Shown: one piece after another, positions 35,470 through 44,519 of the stretch | How positions within the stretch are numbered: the stretch's first letter is position 1 | Layout of the letters: every line of letters begins with the position of its first letter | Notes under the pieces: model-generated | Seen by the model: the letters and a program-made list of their open reading frames with translations, nothing else | The model's database searches: none | What the model was told of the DNA's origin: nothing | Source: Comamonas sp. lk | Lineage (GTDB): Bacteria; Pseudomonadota; Gammaproteobacteria; Burkholderiales; Burkholderiaceae_C | DNA: 64,000 nt | Reading direction: 5' to 3' | Assembly (NCBI GenBank): GCA_945925985.1 | Contig: CAMELV010000006.1 | Location: forward strand, 1-64,000 | Made by a program: the position numbers and the translations under genes

Positions 35470-36551
35470 GCGGGGGGCTGACCCTCCCCAACCGCATCGT
35501 GGTAGCCCCCATGTGCCAATACGCGGCGCAGGATGGCGCCGCCACCGACTGGCACCTGATGCACTGGGGCAACCTGCTCAACAGCGGTGCCGGGTTGTTC
35601 ACCATCGAGGCCACGGCGGTGCTGCCTGAAGGCCGCATCACGCCAGCCTGCCTAGGGCTTTGGGACGAACGTACCGAAGCTGCGCTGGCCGACACCCTGC
35701 AGCGGGCGCGTCGTCTGGCGCCGCCCACCCCGATCTGTATCCAGCTGGCGCACGCTGGCCGAAAGGCCTCCAGCGCCGTGCCCTGGCAGGGTGGGCAGTT
35801 GCTCAGCCCCGCCCAGGGCGGTTGGCAAACCGCTGGCCCTTCGGCCCTGCCGCAATTGCCCAGCGAGCCACCACCGACCGAGCTAAGCCTTGAGGCCATG
35901 GCCAACATCCGCACGGCGTTTGTGGTCGCTGCCCAGCGCTCGGCAGCCATGGGCATCGAGGCGATCGAACTGCACGCCGCCCACGGCTACCTGCTGCACG
36001 AGTTCATGTCGCCCATCGCCAACCAGCGCACCGACGCTTACGGCGGCTGTTTCGAGAACCGCATCCGTTTTCCACTGGAACTGTTTGCCGCCGTGCGTCA
36101 GGCTTTTGACGGCGTGCTCGGCATTCGCATTTCTGCCTCAGACTGGATTGAAGGCGGCTGGGACCTGACACAGAGCAGCGAGTTGGCACAGCGCCTGAAA
36201 GCCGCGGGTTGCGACTTCATCCACGTGTCGTCAGGTGGCGTGTCGCCGCAACAAAAAATTGCACTCGGCGCCGGCTACCAGGTGCCGTTTGCACGGGCCA
36301 TCCGCCAAAACAGCGGCATGGTGACCACCGCGGTTGGGATGATTACCGAGGCCGCACAGGCCGAAGCCATCCTGCAAGCCGGCGATGCCGACCTGATTGC
36401 GCTGGCGCGGGCCTTTTTGTACCAGCCACGCTGGGGCTGGCAGGCCGCCGCTGCGCTGGGCGGCACCGTGACGGCCACCTCAGCCTACTGGCGTTGCCTG
36501 CCGCGCGAGGCGCAGTCGGTGTTTGGCCAGGTGTCGGTCGGGGGGCGCTAA
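35430..36551 (+). CDS. NADH:flavin oxidoreductase, old yellow enzyme family
   Basis: A 373-residue FMN enzyme of the YqjM-like OYE group that reduces activated alkenes with NAD(P)H. VVAPMCQYAAQDG near the N-terminus carries the cysteine typical of the YqjM class, CIQLAHAGRKAS follows, and ELHAAHGYLLHEFMSPIANQRTDAYGG has the substrate-binding His pair region and FMN contacts. The C-terminus ends ALARAFLYQPRWGWQAA. Its first 40 bases recur at 24266. It converges on the hydrolase gene at 36619 across a tandem repeat. Confidence 0.92.
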   Translation: MSLLFSPLHLPSPRGGLTLPNRIVVAPMCQYAAQDGAATDWHLMHWGNLLNSGAGLFTIEATAVLPEGRITPACLGLWDERTEAALADTLQRARRLAPPTPICIQLAHAGRKASSAVPWQGGQLLSPAQGGWQTAGPSALPQLPSEPPPTELSLEAMANIRTAFVVAAQRSAAMGIEAIELHAAHGYLLHEFMSPIANQRTDAYGGCFENRIRFPLELFAAVRQAFDGVLGIRISASDWIEGGWDLTQSSELAQRLKAAGCDFIHVSSGGVSPQQKIALGAGYQVPFARAIRQNSGMVTTAVGMITEAAQAEAILQAGDADLIALARAFLYQPRWGWQAAAALGGTVTATSAYWRCLPREAQSVFGQVSVGGR

Positions 36552-36554
36552 ACA

Positions 36555-36617
36555 CGCCTGACCGCGCCTGACCGCGCCCGACCGCACCCGACCGCACCCG
36601 ACCGCACCCGACCGCAC
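36555..36617 (+). repeat. 10-bp tandem repeat between convergent genes
   Basis: Just over six copies of a 10-base unit ending ACCGC(A/G)CC(C/T)G fill the space between the OYE stop and the hydrolase stop. The later units are identical and the first two have G and T variants. Its position between two converging stops rules out coding function; no strong hairpin or T run makes it a terminator. Confidence 0.9.
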
Positions 36618-36618
36618 A

Positions 36619-37941
36619 TTAGGGCTTGCGCTGCTCCAGCTTCAGGCCCACGGCGGTACTGCGGCGGAAACCTTTCCAGTAGGTGTGGTCGCTTTTCAGT
36701 GTCCCATTGGCCTCGGCAGACCACTTGCCATCTTGCGCGTTCTCTACCAGGTTCAGGTAGCTGTCCATGGTGGCGTCGCTCTTGAGGTGCTTGGCCAGAA
36801 AGGCGGTGACAAAGTGCTGCGCAATGTTGTTCATGCGCACGTTGTCCCACACCGCATCGGTGTAGTGCTCGCCGCAGCCCCAGGAGCCGTCACCGCATTT
36901 GCGTGACTGCATTTCTTTGGGGGCGGGCATGGGCGCAGCCGCATTGTGGCCGGCGTTGTCGTAGGTCAGCAGGTAGCGCGGCGCGTTAACGCTGCCCTCA
37001 TAGATGTTGCGCACGCCCGGTGCATAGCCCGATGTACTGTCCACACTGCCGGCCACAAAAAACACCGGCGTCTTGATGCCGGCCAAACCGGCGGCGTCCC
37101 AGAAACCTGCGTTCCAACCCCAAGGAGCAAAGGCCACGGCCGCCTTGACGCGCGGGTCCATGGACGCGGCATGGGCCGGGTTGCCGGCCTGGCGCACAGC
37201 CAGGGCGCCGTTGGGCGTGCCCCAGCTGAAACCCACGCTGGCTGCGGTAAACCCGCCACCAATGGTGTTGACCACGCCGTAACCGCCCATCGAGTAACCA
37301 ATCAGGCCAGTTTGGTCTGCATTGACCATGCCCTTGAGGGTGCCAGATGGGTCATTGGCGCCTAAGCGCGCCATCTCGTTGAGCACAAACAGCTGGTCCA
37401 ACGGGCGGTTGAGCAGGGTGCTGCCAAAAGCGGTCTGGTTGTCGTACGTGCTGTCGGTATGGTCAATCGACGCCACCACATAACCCTTGCTGGCCAGGTT
37501 TTCGCCCAAATGACTCATCAGAAAGCGGTTGCCCGGGTAGCCGTGCGAAATGATCAGCAGTGGGTAGGGGCCGGTGCTGGCATCGGGCTGGGCGTCGCGC
37601 ACGGCGCGGCCGACCAACGTGACTTCGGTCTTGCCGTCGCGCGGCAGCACCTTGTACTGGCCGACCGGCGACTGGCCCGCCGCCAGCTTGGCGGGGTACC
37701 AGACCTCTACCGTCAGCGGCCTGTCATACATGGGCATGGGCTGGCCGGCCTTGAACTTGACGATGTCCTGCTGCGCCGGGTTGACCAAACTGAGGGTTTT
37801 GACACCCACATTCAGCTTGCCGTAGGGCGCCAGTTCAGGTGCGTCCGAGCGGATGGTGTCGATGCGGTTGTCTTGCGCCTGGACGGCGCCTGAGAGGGCC
37901 AACAGGGCGGTCAGGCCCGTGACGATGGCGTGTTTGATCAT
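36619..37941 (-). CDS. secreted alpha/beta hydrolase (PAF-acetylhydrolase/dienelactone hydrolase-like)
   Basis: A hydrolase of about 440 residues. A signal peptide is clear from MIKHAIVTGLTALLALSG to AVQAQ. The core has LTVEVWYPAK, the oxyanion-hole type LLIISHGYPGNRF, and nucleophile motif GLIGYSMGGYG. These fit periplasmic lipase-like hydrolases related to platelet-activating-factor acetylhydrolase. Starts 4 and 10 codons upstream are also possible. It stands alone between a tandem repeat and an MFS gene. The substrate is unknown. Confidence 0.82.
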   Translation of the reverse strand: MIKHAIVTGLTALLALSGAVQAQDNRIDTIRSDAPELAPYGKLNVGVKTLSLVNPAQQDIVKFKAGQPMPMYDRPLTVEVWYPAKLAAGQSPVGQYKVLPRDGKTEVTLVGRAVRDAQPDASTGPYPLLIISHGYPGNRFLMSHLGENLASKGYVVASIDHTDSTYDNQTAFGSTLLNRPLDQLFVLNEMARLGANDPSGTLKGMVNADQTGLIGYSMGGYGVVNTIGGGFTAASVGFSWGTPNGALAVRQAGNPAHAASMDPRVKAAVAFAPWGWNAGFWDAAGLAGIKTPVFFVAGSVDSTSGYAPGVRNIYEGSVNAPRYLLTYDNAGHNAAAPMPAPKEMQSRKCGDGSWGCGEHYTDAVWDNVRMNNIAQHFVTAFLAKHLKSDATMDSYLNLVENAQDGKWSAEANGTLKSDHTYWKGFRRSTAVGLKLEQRKP

Positions 37942-38055
37942 GGTTTGTCCCATAAGAATAAAAATCTGCAATCTGCGGACGGCAGCTTACCCGTGCGCCG
38001 TTAAAGGCGTCACCGCCAGATGTAACCTTTGGGACAACCCGGGCGCTGGTGGCGC

Positions 38056-39273
38056 TTATTCCCGCGCGGCATCCCCGGCGCGCGCCTGCGCACGTGGTAT
38101 CCAATAAGCCAACTGCCCCGCTGCAAGAAAAGACAGCAAGCCGGTCGCCGCGACACCTGCGCCCAGCGTCAACGTGGCTGCCAACAGCGACAGCAGTACC
38201 GGCCCGCACAAGGCGCCAACGTCCGCCATCAACCGCCATAGCCCCAGGAAATGCGCACGCCCCTGGCGCGGCGAATGATCGGCCCCGAGCGTCATCATCA
38301 TCCCCGAGCCGATACCGTTACCAAATGCGATGGCCATGGCCGCCAGCAGCAGGGTCTGTGCGTTGTGTGTGAGTGGCAGCGCCAGCAGCCCGGCGCCCAT
38401 AATGACCAAGGATGGCACCACCACCCAACGTCGGCCCATCTGGTCCATCACCTTGCCGGCCGGGTAAAACAGCAGCATTTCGATGCCGCTCGCCAGGCCG
38501 TAAATCACGGCGATCACCGAGGCTTCGAGCGCCAGGTGATCGGCCCAGAGCGGGATCACGGTTTGCCTGGTGGTCCGCACCGCGCTGACCAACAACATGC
38601 CCAAGCCAAGCGTGACGAAGACATGCCGATTGGCGCGCAGCGTCGTGAGAATCGTCAAAGTTCTGGGCTTGTCCCCAGTGGTATCTTGGCGCTGATTGGC
38701 GGCGTGTATTTTGAGATCGGGCAGGCGTGCGGCCAAGGCACCCGACGCCAAAAGCGCCGCCATGCCGACGCCGTAAGCGCCAGCCAGGCCGTAGAGGTGA
38801 ATGGCGGCGGCGGCAACAAAGGGGCCGATGAACATACCAATGCGCATGGTGCCGCCCAACGTGGACATGACCCTGGCCCGGTATTCGACCGGGACGACCT
38901 CGGTGAGGTAACTCTGCCGCGCGAGGGAAAAAATGGCCTGTGACATGCCAATCATGAAACTGCCCACAGCGAACACACCAAGGTTGCCCGACCAGCCACA
39001 CAGCGCCATGGCCACTGCGCACCAAATTGCACCAGCGACGATGGCCCAGCGTTCGCCATGGCGCATCGTGATCAGCGACGCCGGGATGTTGCTCAGTAGC
39101 GACCCCATGCCGATCAGGCCCACCAGCAGGGCCGTCACCGGCACCGAGGCCCCCAAAGCGCGCGCCGTCAGCGGAATCACCGGCAGAATCGCGCCCTCGC
39201 CCAGTCCAAACAGCAGGGAGGGCCCGAAAGCGGTGAGAGCAATTTGCCGGAGCGAGAAGGCAGCAGGGATCAT
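38056..39273 (-). CDS. MFS transporter
   Basis: A 405-residue major facilitator carrier with about twelve hydrophobic segments. It opens with LRQIALTAFGPSLLFGLGEGAILPVIPLTARALGAS, and the region after helix 2 has SLLSNIPASLITMRHGERW, the usual loop 2-3 position. A long cytoplasmic loop is near residues 195-215. Drug or metabolite export is typical of the group, but the substrate cannot be inferred. It has no close operon partner. Confidence 0.88.
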   Translation of the reverse strand: MIPAAFSLRQIALTAFGPSLLFGLGEGAILPVIPLTARALGASVPVTALLVGLIGMGSLLSNIPASLITMRHGERWAIVAGAIWCAVAMALCGWSGNLGVFAVGSFMIGMSQAIFSLARQSYLTEVVPVEYRARVMSTLGGTMRIGMFIGPFVAAAAIHLYGLAGAYGVGMAALLASGALAARLPDLKIHAANQRQDTTGDKPRTLTILTTLRANRHVFVTLGLGMLLVSAVRTTRQTVIPLWADHLALEASVIAVIYGLASGIEMLLFYPAGKVMDQMGRRWVVVPSLVIMGAGLLALPLTHNAQTLLLAAMAIAFGNGIGSGMMMTLGADHSPRQGRAHFLGLWRLMADVGALCGPVLLSLLAATLTLGAGVAATGLLSFLAAGQLAYWIPRAQARAGDAARE

Positions 39274-39373
39274 CGCTGCACTTTAAGGCATACGACGGGC
39301 CAAAGATGCGGTTGCGCGGCAATGTCAAGATCGCCAGCTGCGCGCCTGATGACGTTGACTTAAATGCTGCAGG

Positions 39374-40279
39374 CTAGGCAGGTAGCACTGCACCCTCACG
39401 TGGGTTGAGCAACTGCCAGGCTTCGGCCGGTGTCGCCACCTCCCGGCCGCACTCATGGGCAATCGACACAATGCGCCGAATCAGGTCGGCATTGGTGGGC
39501 ATTCCGAGTTCCTTGTACGGGTGGTCACCCAGCCCGATGGAAATATGTCCGCCCTGGGAAATGATCGCGGCGGCCAGCCCGAACAAATTACCGCCATAGC
39601 TCATGGCTGTCCACTCCACGCGCTTGCCTGGCGGCAGAAAGTCAAGGTGGGCCTGCAAGCCCTTGAGCGTGCCCGGGTGCCCGCCCAGGTACACGTTGTC
39701 GGTCATCACCAGGCACATGTAGAGCGGCTCATCCAGCAGACCCATGTCGGCGAAGGCATTCACATAACGCAGAAAGCCAATGTTGAAGCAAGTCAAATAC
39801 GGCTTGAGACCGGCCTCCCTGATGCGCTTGGCAAAGTACATCAGGTCGCCGGTCGGGTTGGCGTAAACCTGCGTCGTGGTTTCAAACTGCTTGGAGGCCG
39901 GGTTGTAACGGTCGACATTGATCGACCCCATGTCCATGGGCACGAAGTGCGGCGCCACCGACTTGTCCTTCGCCAGTTCCACAATATGCCGCAAGCGACC
40001 CTCCGCGCTGTGGTCATCCATGGTGTTGTACCCCAGTGTGGGATGCACCAGGATGTCCGATGCGCCACGGATACGGCGGATGATGTCCGAGTACGCCTCG
40101 GCACTGTGCTCTGGCGCGCCGTCTGGCTTGCGTGCATGGAAGTGCACAATCGCCGCCCCCGCATCCCGACAGGCCACGCTCTCGTTGGCGATCTCCTCCG
40201 GGGTGTAGGGCACATTGGTGTTGCCCGCTTCACGCATCATGTACTCGTTGATGCGTGCCTCAATGATCAGTTTCTTCAT
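39374..40279 (-). CDS. BKACE family protein (DUF849, 3-keto-5-aminohexanoate cleavage enzyme-like)
   Basis: A 301-residue beta-keto acid cleavage enzyme. The family takes a beta-keto acid and acetyl-CoA and forms acetoacetate and a new CoA ester, using zinc. IEARINEYMMREAGN, the metal-binding HFHAR and HPTLGYNTM are visible, as are HFVPMDMGSIN and ISIGLGDHPYKELG. GGAGG lies 6 bases before the chosen start, 8 codons inside the longest frame. It lies downstream of the P450 gene on the same strand. The beta-keto acid used is unknown. Confidence 0.88.
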   Translation of the reverse strand: MKKLIIEARINEYMMREAGNTNVPYTPEEIANESVACRDAGAAIVHFHARKPDGAPEHSAEAYSDIIRRIRGASDILVHPTLGYNTMDDHSAEGRLRHIVELAKDKSVAPHFVPMDMGSINVDRYNPASKQFETTTQVYANPTGDLMYFAKRIREAGLKPYLTCFNIGFLRYVNAFADMGLLDEPLYMCLVMTDNVYLGGHPGTLKGLQAHLDFLPPGKRVEWTAMSYGGNLFGLAAAIISQGGHISIGLGDHPYKELGMPTNADLIRRIVSIAHECGREVATPAEAWQLLNPREGAVLPA

Positions 40280-40406
40280 CGTATCCTCCGGTTGGTTCAG
40301 CACTCGCGACTGTCTGCCCGGATGATTGTTGAAGTAAAACCGGCCTTGGTCAAGCGCTATGGCCTGGCGGCGGACTTACCCTGTCGCTTAACGCTGTGGC
40401 TTCCCG

Positions 40407-41684
40407 TCAGAGGCGCCGGAACACGATCGGCAGGCTGGCAAAGGCGTCGTGGTAGCTGTCGGTATTGCGCTTCGGCGCGCTGGTCGGGTCCAGTTCAGCG
40501 CCGGCTCCGTACAGCGCGGTCAGCAGCCCGAGGATGGTGCCCAGCGTCGGATCGGTGTCGTCGTAGCTGTGTGAAAGTCCTGTCACCAGTGCACGACCAA
40601 TGCAGGTGTGCACGCCGGCACCAAAAGTCAGGCCCCAGGGCGGTGGCCGCCTGCTGAACGGCCGATGCGGATTGAACTGCAAGGCATCCGACCCGAACAG
40701 GGCGGTATCCCGATTGGCTTCTGAAAAGAACAGGGCGATGCGATCCCCCTTGCGGAAAAAGCGCCCACTGCAGGCCAGAGTGACATCCTTCAGGGCGATG
40801 CGCAGCAAGGCGGGCACGGGTTGGTGCAGGCGCAAGGACTCGCTGGCTGCCGCGCGCAGGAACTCAATGTCTGTGGCGCGTTCACGGTCCTCCGGGTGCG
40901 CGGCCCACCACTCGTCAAGGTGCCAAAGCACATGCGGCAGCGCATGGGCGGTGGTCTGCGTCCCCGCCACCAGAAACAGGGCGCACTCGCGCCAGACATA
41001 GGCGTCTTCGCCGCCGCAGCCGTCCTCACCGAGCTGGGCCAGCACGCTCAACAAGTCCATCGGCAGATCCGACTTTTGCAACTCCCCCGCTTTGCATCGA
41101 GCGGCCAGCGCCTGCCGACGCTCAAGCGCCGGTTGGAGAAAGTCACGGATCAATTCGCGCCGAGCTACAACGCCCTCTTCAAGGACCTCGGCATGATGTC
41201 GGGTGGACCACTCCACCCCCGAGGCCGCCTCGAGCTTGGCCACCAAGGCCTGTAAACGGCCTCGTCGGACAGGGTCGTCCACATCATCGACGCCGGTCAC
41301 ACCCGCCGAAACGCCAATCAGAAAGCCACGCAACAAGGGCACAAGGTCTGCACGCACCCAACCATCCTGGCTGCGTGTTCCCGTCAATGCATCCAGCGTC
41401 TGCGCAATAGCGGGAAGGAGTGCATCGCGTTCATTGCGCTTGAGTGCCTCGTGTGAAAACAGGGTCATCAGTGCGCGTCGACGCTGCCTATGTTCCTGGC
41501 CGTCGATGGTCACGAGGGAGCCGCCATACACCGGGCCGCTCTCTCGGTGAGAGCCTTGGTGGAAGTCTGCAGAGCGCAGGATTTCGTCAATCTCGGCAAA
41601 GGTCTCCACGCGCGGGAACTGTCCCAGGAACTCGGTCAGAGATCGCGGCGCCTGCTGCGGTGTACTTGAAACAGTTGTGCTCAT
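40407..41684 (-). CDS. cytochrome P450
   Basis: A 425-residue soluble P450. The I-helix oxygen-activation motif AGTQTT is at 240-245, the ExxR motif at E282-R285, and the heme ligand loop FGAGVHTCIG at 354-363 with C361. There is no membrane anchor, as expected for bacterial class I P450s. No ferredoxin or reductase gene is nearby, so electrons must come from elsewhere. It lies 42 bases downstream of the RutR-like regulator. The substrate is not predictable. Confidence 0.92.
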   Translation of the reverse strand: MSTTVSSTPQQAPRSLTEFLGQFPRVETFAEIDEILRSADFHQGSHRESGPVYGGSLVTIDGQEHRQRRRALMTLFSHEALKRNERDALLPAIAQTLDALTGTRSQDGWVRADLVPLLRGFLIGVSAGVTGVDDVDDPVRRGRLQALVAKLEAASGVEWSTRHHAEVLEEGVVARRELIRDFLQPALERRQALAARCKAGELQKSDLPMDLLSVLAQLGEDGCGGEDAYVWRECALFLVAGTQTTAHALPHVLWHLDEWWAAHPEDRERATDIEFLRAAASESLRLHQPVPALLRIALKDVTLACSGRFFRKGDRIALFFSEANRDTALFGSDALQFNPHRPFSRRPPPWGLTFGAGVHTCIGRALVTGLSHSYDDTDPTLGTILGLLTALYGAGAELDPTSAPKRNTDSYHDAFASLPIVFRRL

Positions 41685-41726
41685 CGTCGTGTCACTCCAA
41701 AGACTCTTGCCAGTGCGGGACGGCAG

Positions 41727-42398
41727 TCAGCGCAAATACAAGCCACAGCCCCGCAGCAGCAGCGTCACCACATGCTCGGTAGCGCGGGCCTGGTCGGCGG
41801 CGCTGAGCTCAGGGCGGCCAAGCACGGCGCAGACCTGCACATCAAAGTCGGCATAGGTCTGGGTCGCCGCCCAGATGGTAAAAAACAGATGCACCGGGTC
41901 GACTGGGGCCATGCGCCCGGCAGCGATCCAGCCCTCAATCACGGCGGCCTTGGCTTGCACCAGGTCGCGCAGCTCTGTGGCCAGCAGGGTCTTTAGCACC
42001 GGTGCGCCGTGCAGCAGCTCGTTGGCAAAGACCTTGGAGGCATGGGGGCGCTGGGCCGACAGCGACATTTTGTCGCGGATGTAACGCTCGATCGCCGTGC
42101 GCGGGTCAGCCTCGGGCACGATGCCAAGAGCGGGCTGCAGCCAGTCGCTCAGGATGCGCGCCAACACCGTGCGGTACAGCACCTGTTTGCTGCCAAAGTA
42201 ATAGTGCAGGTTGGCCTTGGGCAGGCCAGCAGCCTCGGCAATGGCGGCCATGGTGGCGCCGCCAAACCCAGCACCGGCAAACACCCGCTCGGCGGCAGCC
42301 ACGATCTGGGCTTCGTTGTTCTGCCGGATCTGGCCTTTGGCCAGGTCGTCGGCCGGCGCCAACGAGGAAGAAGAGGGGGAGTGCGTCATGTCAGCCAT
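41727..42398 (-). CDS. RutR-like TetR family transcriptional regulator
   Basis: A 223-residue TetR-type regulator close to RutR, the uracil/thymine-responsive repressor of pyrimidine use. The HTH spans about residues 30-75 (TMAAIAEAAGLPKANLHYYFGSK). The C-terminal region has VFANELLHGAPVL and IWAATQTYADFDVQV, which align well with RutR. A RutR-type palindrome lies at 46284-46299 upstream of the neighbouring ABC operon. The ATG directly follows the T run of an intrinsic terminator and has no Shine-Dalgarno; a start 3 codons later is possible. Confidence 0.85.
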   Translation of the reverse strand: MADMTHSPSSSSLAPADDLAKGQIRQNNEAQIVAAAERVFAGAGFGGATMAAIAEAAGLPKANLHYYFGSKQVLYRTVLARILSDWLQPALGIVPEADPRTAIERYIRDKMSLSAQRPHASKVFANELLHGAPVLKTLLATELRDLVQAKAAVIEGWIAAGRMAPVDPVHLFFTIWAATQTYADFDVQVCAVLGRPELSAADQARATEHVVTLLLRGCGLYLR

Positions 42399-42432
42399 AA
42401 AAAAGGGGCCCTACCCTTGAGGATAAGGCCCC
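42399..42432 (-). terminator. strong Rho-independent terminator
   Basis: On the minus strand, GGGGCCTTATCC and GGGTAGGGCCCC form a 12-bp stem (two G-U pairs) around a TCAA loop, followed by six T. It ends the ABC operon 27 bases after the binding-protein stop. The T run touches the ATG of the RutR-like gene, so that gene needs read-through or an unseen promoter inside the upstream sequence. Confidence 0.85.
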
Positions 42433-42458
42433 GGCGCGCCAGGGGCGCGGCAGCGTAT

Positions 42459-43466
42459 TTACTTCTTGCTGGCGGCTTCCCACACAGCGTGGGTGTAGGC
42501 TGCCTTGCCCGGGTCTTTCTTGATCACCGGCGAGCTGCCGCCGGCCAGCAGCACCTTGACGGTGCGCTCATAGGCGGCGGGCTCCAGGTAGCCGACCTTT
42601 GGCGTGCCAGCGTTGGTGATCAGCTTGGCCACGTTTTCCATCTGGCGCTTTTGCACCTTGAGCGTGGCGCTGCCCGATGCGTCGGCGGCCACCACCAGTT
42701 TGGCGGCTTCTTCAGGGTTTTTGACGGCGTCGTTCCAGCCTTTGAGGGTGGCCTTCAAAAACTTGCCCATGCGCGCCACAAAGGCTGGGTCCTTGAGCTT
42801 GGCTTCCATCACGTACAGGCCGTCTTCCAGGGTGGCCACGCCTTCTTTTTCATAGAAGAAGGTGATCAGGTCGCTCTCTTTGACACCTGCATCCACCACC
42901 TGCCAGTACTCGTTGTAGATCATGGTCGAGATGCAGGCCGCCTGGTTTTGCAGCAGCGGGTCGACATTAAAGCCCTGCTTCAGGATCTTGATGTCAGAGT
43001 CGGTTTTGTAGCCGAGCTTGGTCATCCAGTTGAGGAAGGGGTATTCATTGCCACCGTACCAGACGCCCAGGGTTTTGCCCTTGAAGTCTTTGGGGCTGGC
43101 CACGCCGCTGGCTTTTTTGCAGGTCAGCATGAGGCCCGACTGGTTGAACACCTGGGCGATGTTGACCAGCGGCACGCCGGCCTCACGGGAAGCGAGCGCT
43201 GAGGGCATCCAGTCCACCACCACATCGGCGCCGTTACCGGCAATCACCTGAGCAGGCGCCACGTCGGGGCCGCCGGGTTTGATAGTCACGTCCAGGCCTT
43301 CGGCCTTGTAGTAGCCCTTGCTCTGGGCCACGTAGTAGCCGGCAAACTGGGCCTGCGGCAGCCACTTGAGCTGCACCGTGACCTTGTCGGCCGCCTGGGC
43401 GGTGGCGCCGCAGGCGACGAGCACCGCCGCCAACAGGCTGCGGGTGAATTTGGAAGAACGTGTCAT
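42459..43466 (-). CDS. ABC transporter substrate-binding protein, NMT1/THI5-like
   Basis: A 335-residue binding protein. A signal peptide runs to about residue 26 (LLAAVLVACGATAQAA), then KVTVQLKWLPQAQFAGYYVAQSKGYY, the N-terminal motif of NMT1/THI5-like proteins. Members bind pyrimidines, riboflavin or related compounds. AAGGAG lies 7 bases before the ATG, which decides it over a TTG one codon upstream. With a RutR-like regulator and operator next to it, a pyrimidine-type ligand is the best guess. Confidence 0.9.
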   Translation of the reverse strand: MTRSSKFTRSLLAAVLVACGATAQAADKVTVQLKWLPQAQFAGYYVAQSKGYYKAEGLDVTIKPGGPDVAPAQVIAGNGADVVVDWMPSALASREAGVPLVNIAQVFNQSGLMLTCKKASGVASPKDFKGKTLGVWYGGNEYPFLNWMTKLGYKTDSDIKILKQGFNVDPLLQNQAACISTMIYNEYWQVVDAGVKESDLITFFYEKEGVATLEDGLYVMEAKLKDPAFVARMGKFLKATLKGWNDAVKNPEEAAKLVVAADASGSATLKVQKRQMENVAKLITNAGTPKVGYLEPAAYERTVKVLLAGGSSPVIKKDPGKAAYTHAVWEAASKK

Positions 43467-43562
43467 CAAAAGCTCCTTGGGGTTGAGGAAAAAAAGTTGG
43501 CCGGCTAAGGCCGCGTACGGGACAGGGAAACAGCTTGGGCTGCGGCAGGGGTGCGCATCATG

Positions 43563-44519
43563 TCAGGTGCCCACCGCTTCGCGCACCGAGGGGTGCCAAA
43601 ACGCAAACCGCCGCTCAAGCCGCAGCAGTAGGGTGTAGGCCAGCGAGCCAGTAACGGCAGCCACCACAATCGCGCCCCACACCAGGGGCATGTTCATGCG
43701 AGACGCCTCGGTGGAAATGCGAAAGCCCAGGCCAGAGGTGGGCGAGCCAAAAAATTCGGCGACGATGGCGCCAATCAGGGCCAACGAGGCATTGATCTTG
43801 AGCGCGCCAAACATGAAGGGCAAGGCCACCGGCAGGCGCAGTGCCAAGAGGGTGCCGCCGTAGGTTGCGGCATAGCTGTGCATCAGCTCACGCTCCAGCT
43901 TGCCCGAGGCCTGCAGGCCAGCCAGGGTAGACACCAGCATCGGAAAAAATGTCATCAGCACCACCACCGCCGCCTTGGACGGCCACTCAAAGCCAAACCA
44001 CATCACGGCGATCGGCGCCACCGCGACCAGCGGGATGGTGCTGGTGAGCGAGGCCAAGGGCAGCAGACCGCGCTGCAAAAAGGGCTGCCGGTCAATGGCC
44101 AGCGCCACGCCAAAACCCAGGGCCGAGCCCAGTACCCAGCCCAGCACAACAGCTTTGAGCACTGTCTGTGTGAAATCGCGCCACAGCGTCGGCCAGTGCT
44201 CCAGCATGGACTGCAAGATCATGACCGGCGGCGGCAGCAACACACGCGGCACCTGAAAAGCCACCACCAGCACTTGCCAGAAGTACAGCAACCACAAGCC
44301 AAACAGGGCCGCGGTCAGCGTGCCCATCCAGCGAGGGCGGTTGAATGCCGCCAGGCTGCGCACCGACTGCGCCGCCAACAGCGCCTGCGCCGCGGTGGCC
44401 CACCAAAACAGGGCCGTGGGTGGCGCTGCCCCCTGGGCCGCGGGCAGCTGCACCAGCAACAGTGCTCCCAGTAAAGCAGCGCCAACCGTGGCTACAGCAG
44501 ATTTGACCTGGGTTGTCAT
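43563..44519 (-). CDS. ABC transporter permease (SsuC/ThiX-like), subunit 2
   Basis: A 318-residue permease of the nitrate/sulfonate/pyrimidine transporter class. The coupling motif is ELMHSYAATYGGTLLALRLPVALPFMF, and the C-terminus has AEFFGSPTSGLGFRIS. The N-terminal 90 residues hold two extra hydrophobic segments. It overlaps the upstream permease by 4 bases. It forms a heterodimer with that protein. Confidence 0.9.
   Translation of the reverse strand: MTTQVKSAVATVGAALLGALLLVQLPAAQGAAPPTALFWWATAAQALLAAQSVRSLAAFNRPRWMGTLTAALFGLWLLYFWQVLVVAFQVPRVLLPPPVMILQSMLEHWPTLWRDFTQTVLKAVVLGWVLGSALGFGVALAIDRQPFLQRGLLPLASLTSTIPLVAVAPIAVMWFGFEWPSKAAVVVLMTFFPMLVSTLAGLQASGKLERELMHSYAATYGGTLLALRLPVALPFMFGALKINASLALIGAIVAEFFGSPTSGLGFRISTEASRMNMPLVWGAIVVAAVTGSLAYTLLLRLERRFAFWHPSVREAVGT

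Noticed and set aside
39455-40657. 400-codon plus-strand frame opposite BKACE and P450
   Set aside because: A GC-driven antisense shadow; the minus-strand genes carry clear catalytic motifs.
42009-43202. 397-codon plus-strand frame opposite the RutR-like and binding-protein genes
   Set aside because: Antisense shadow that would run through the intrinsic terminator region; no family motif.
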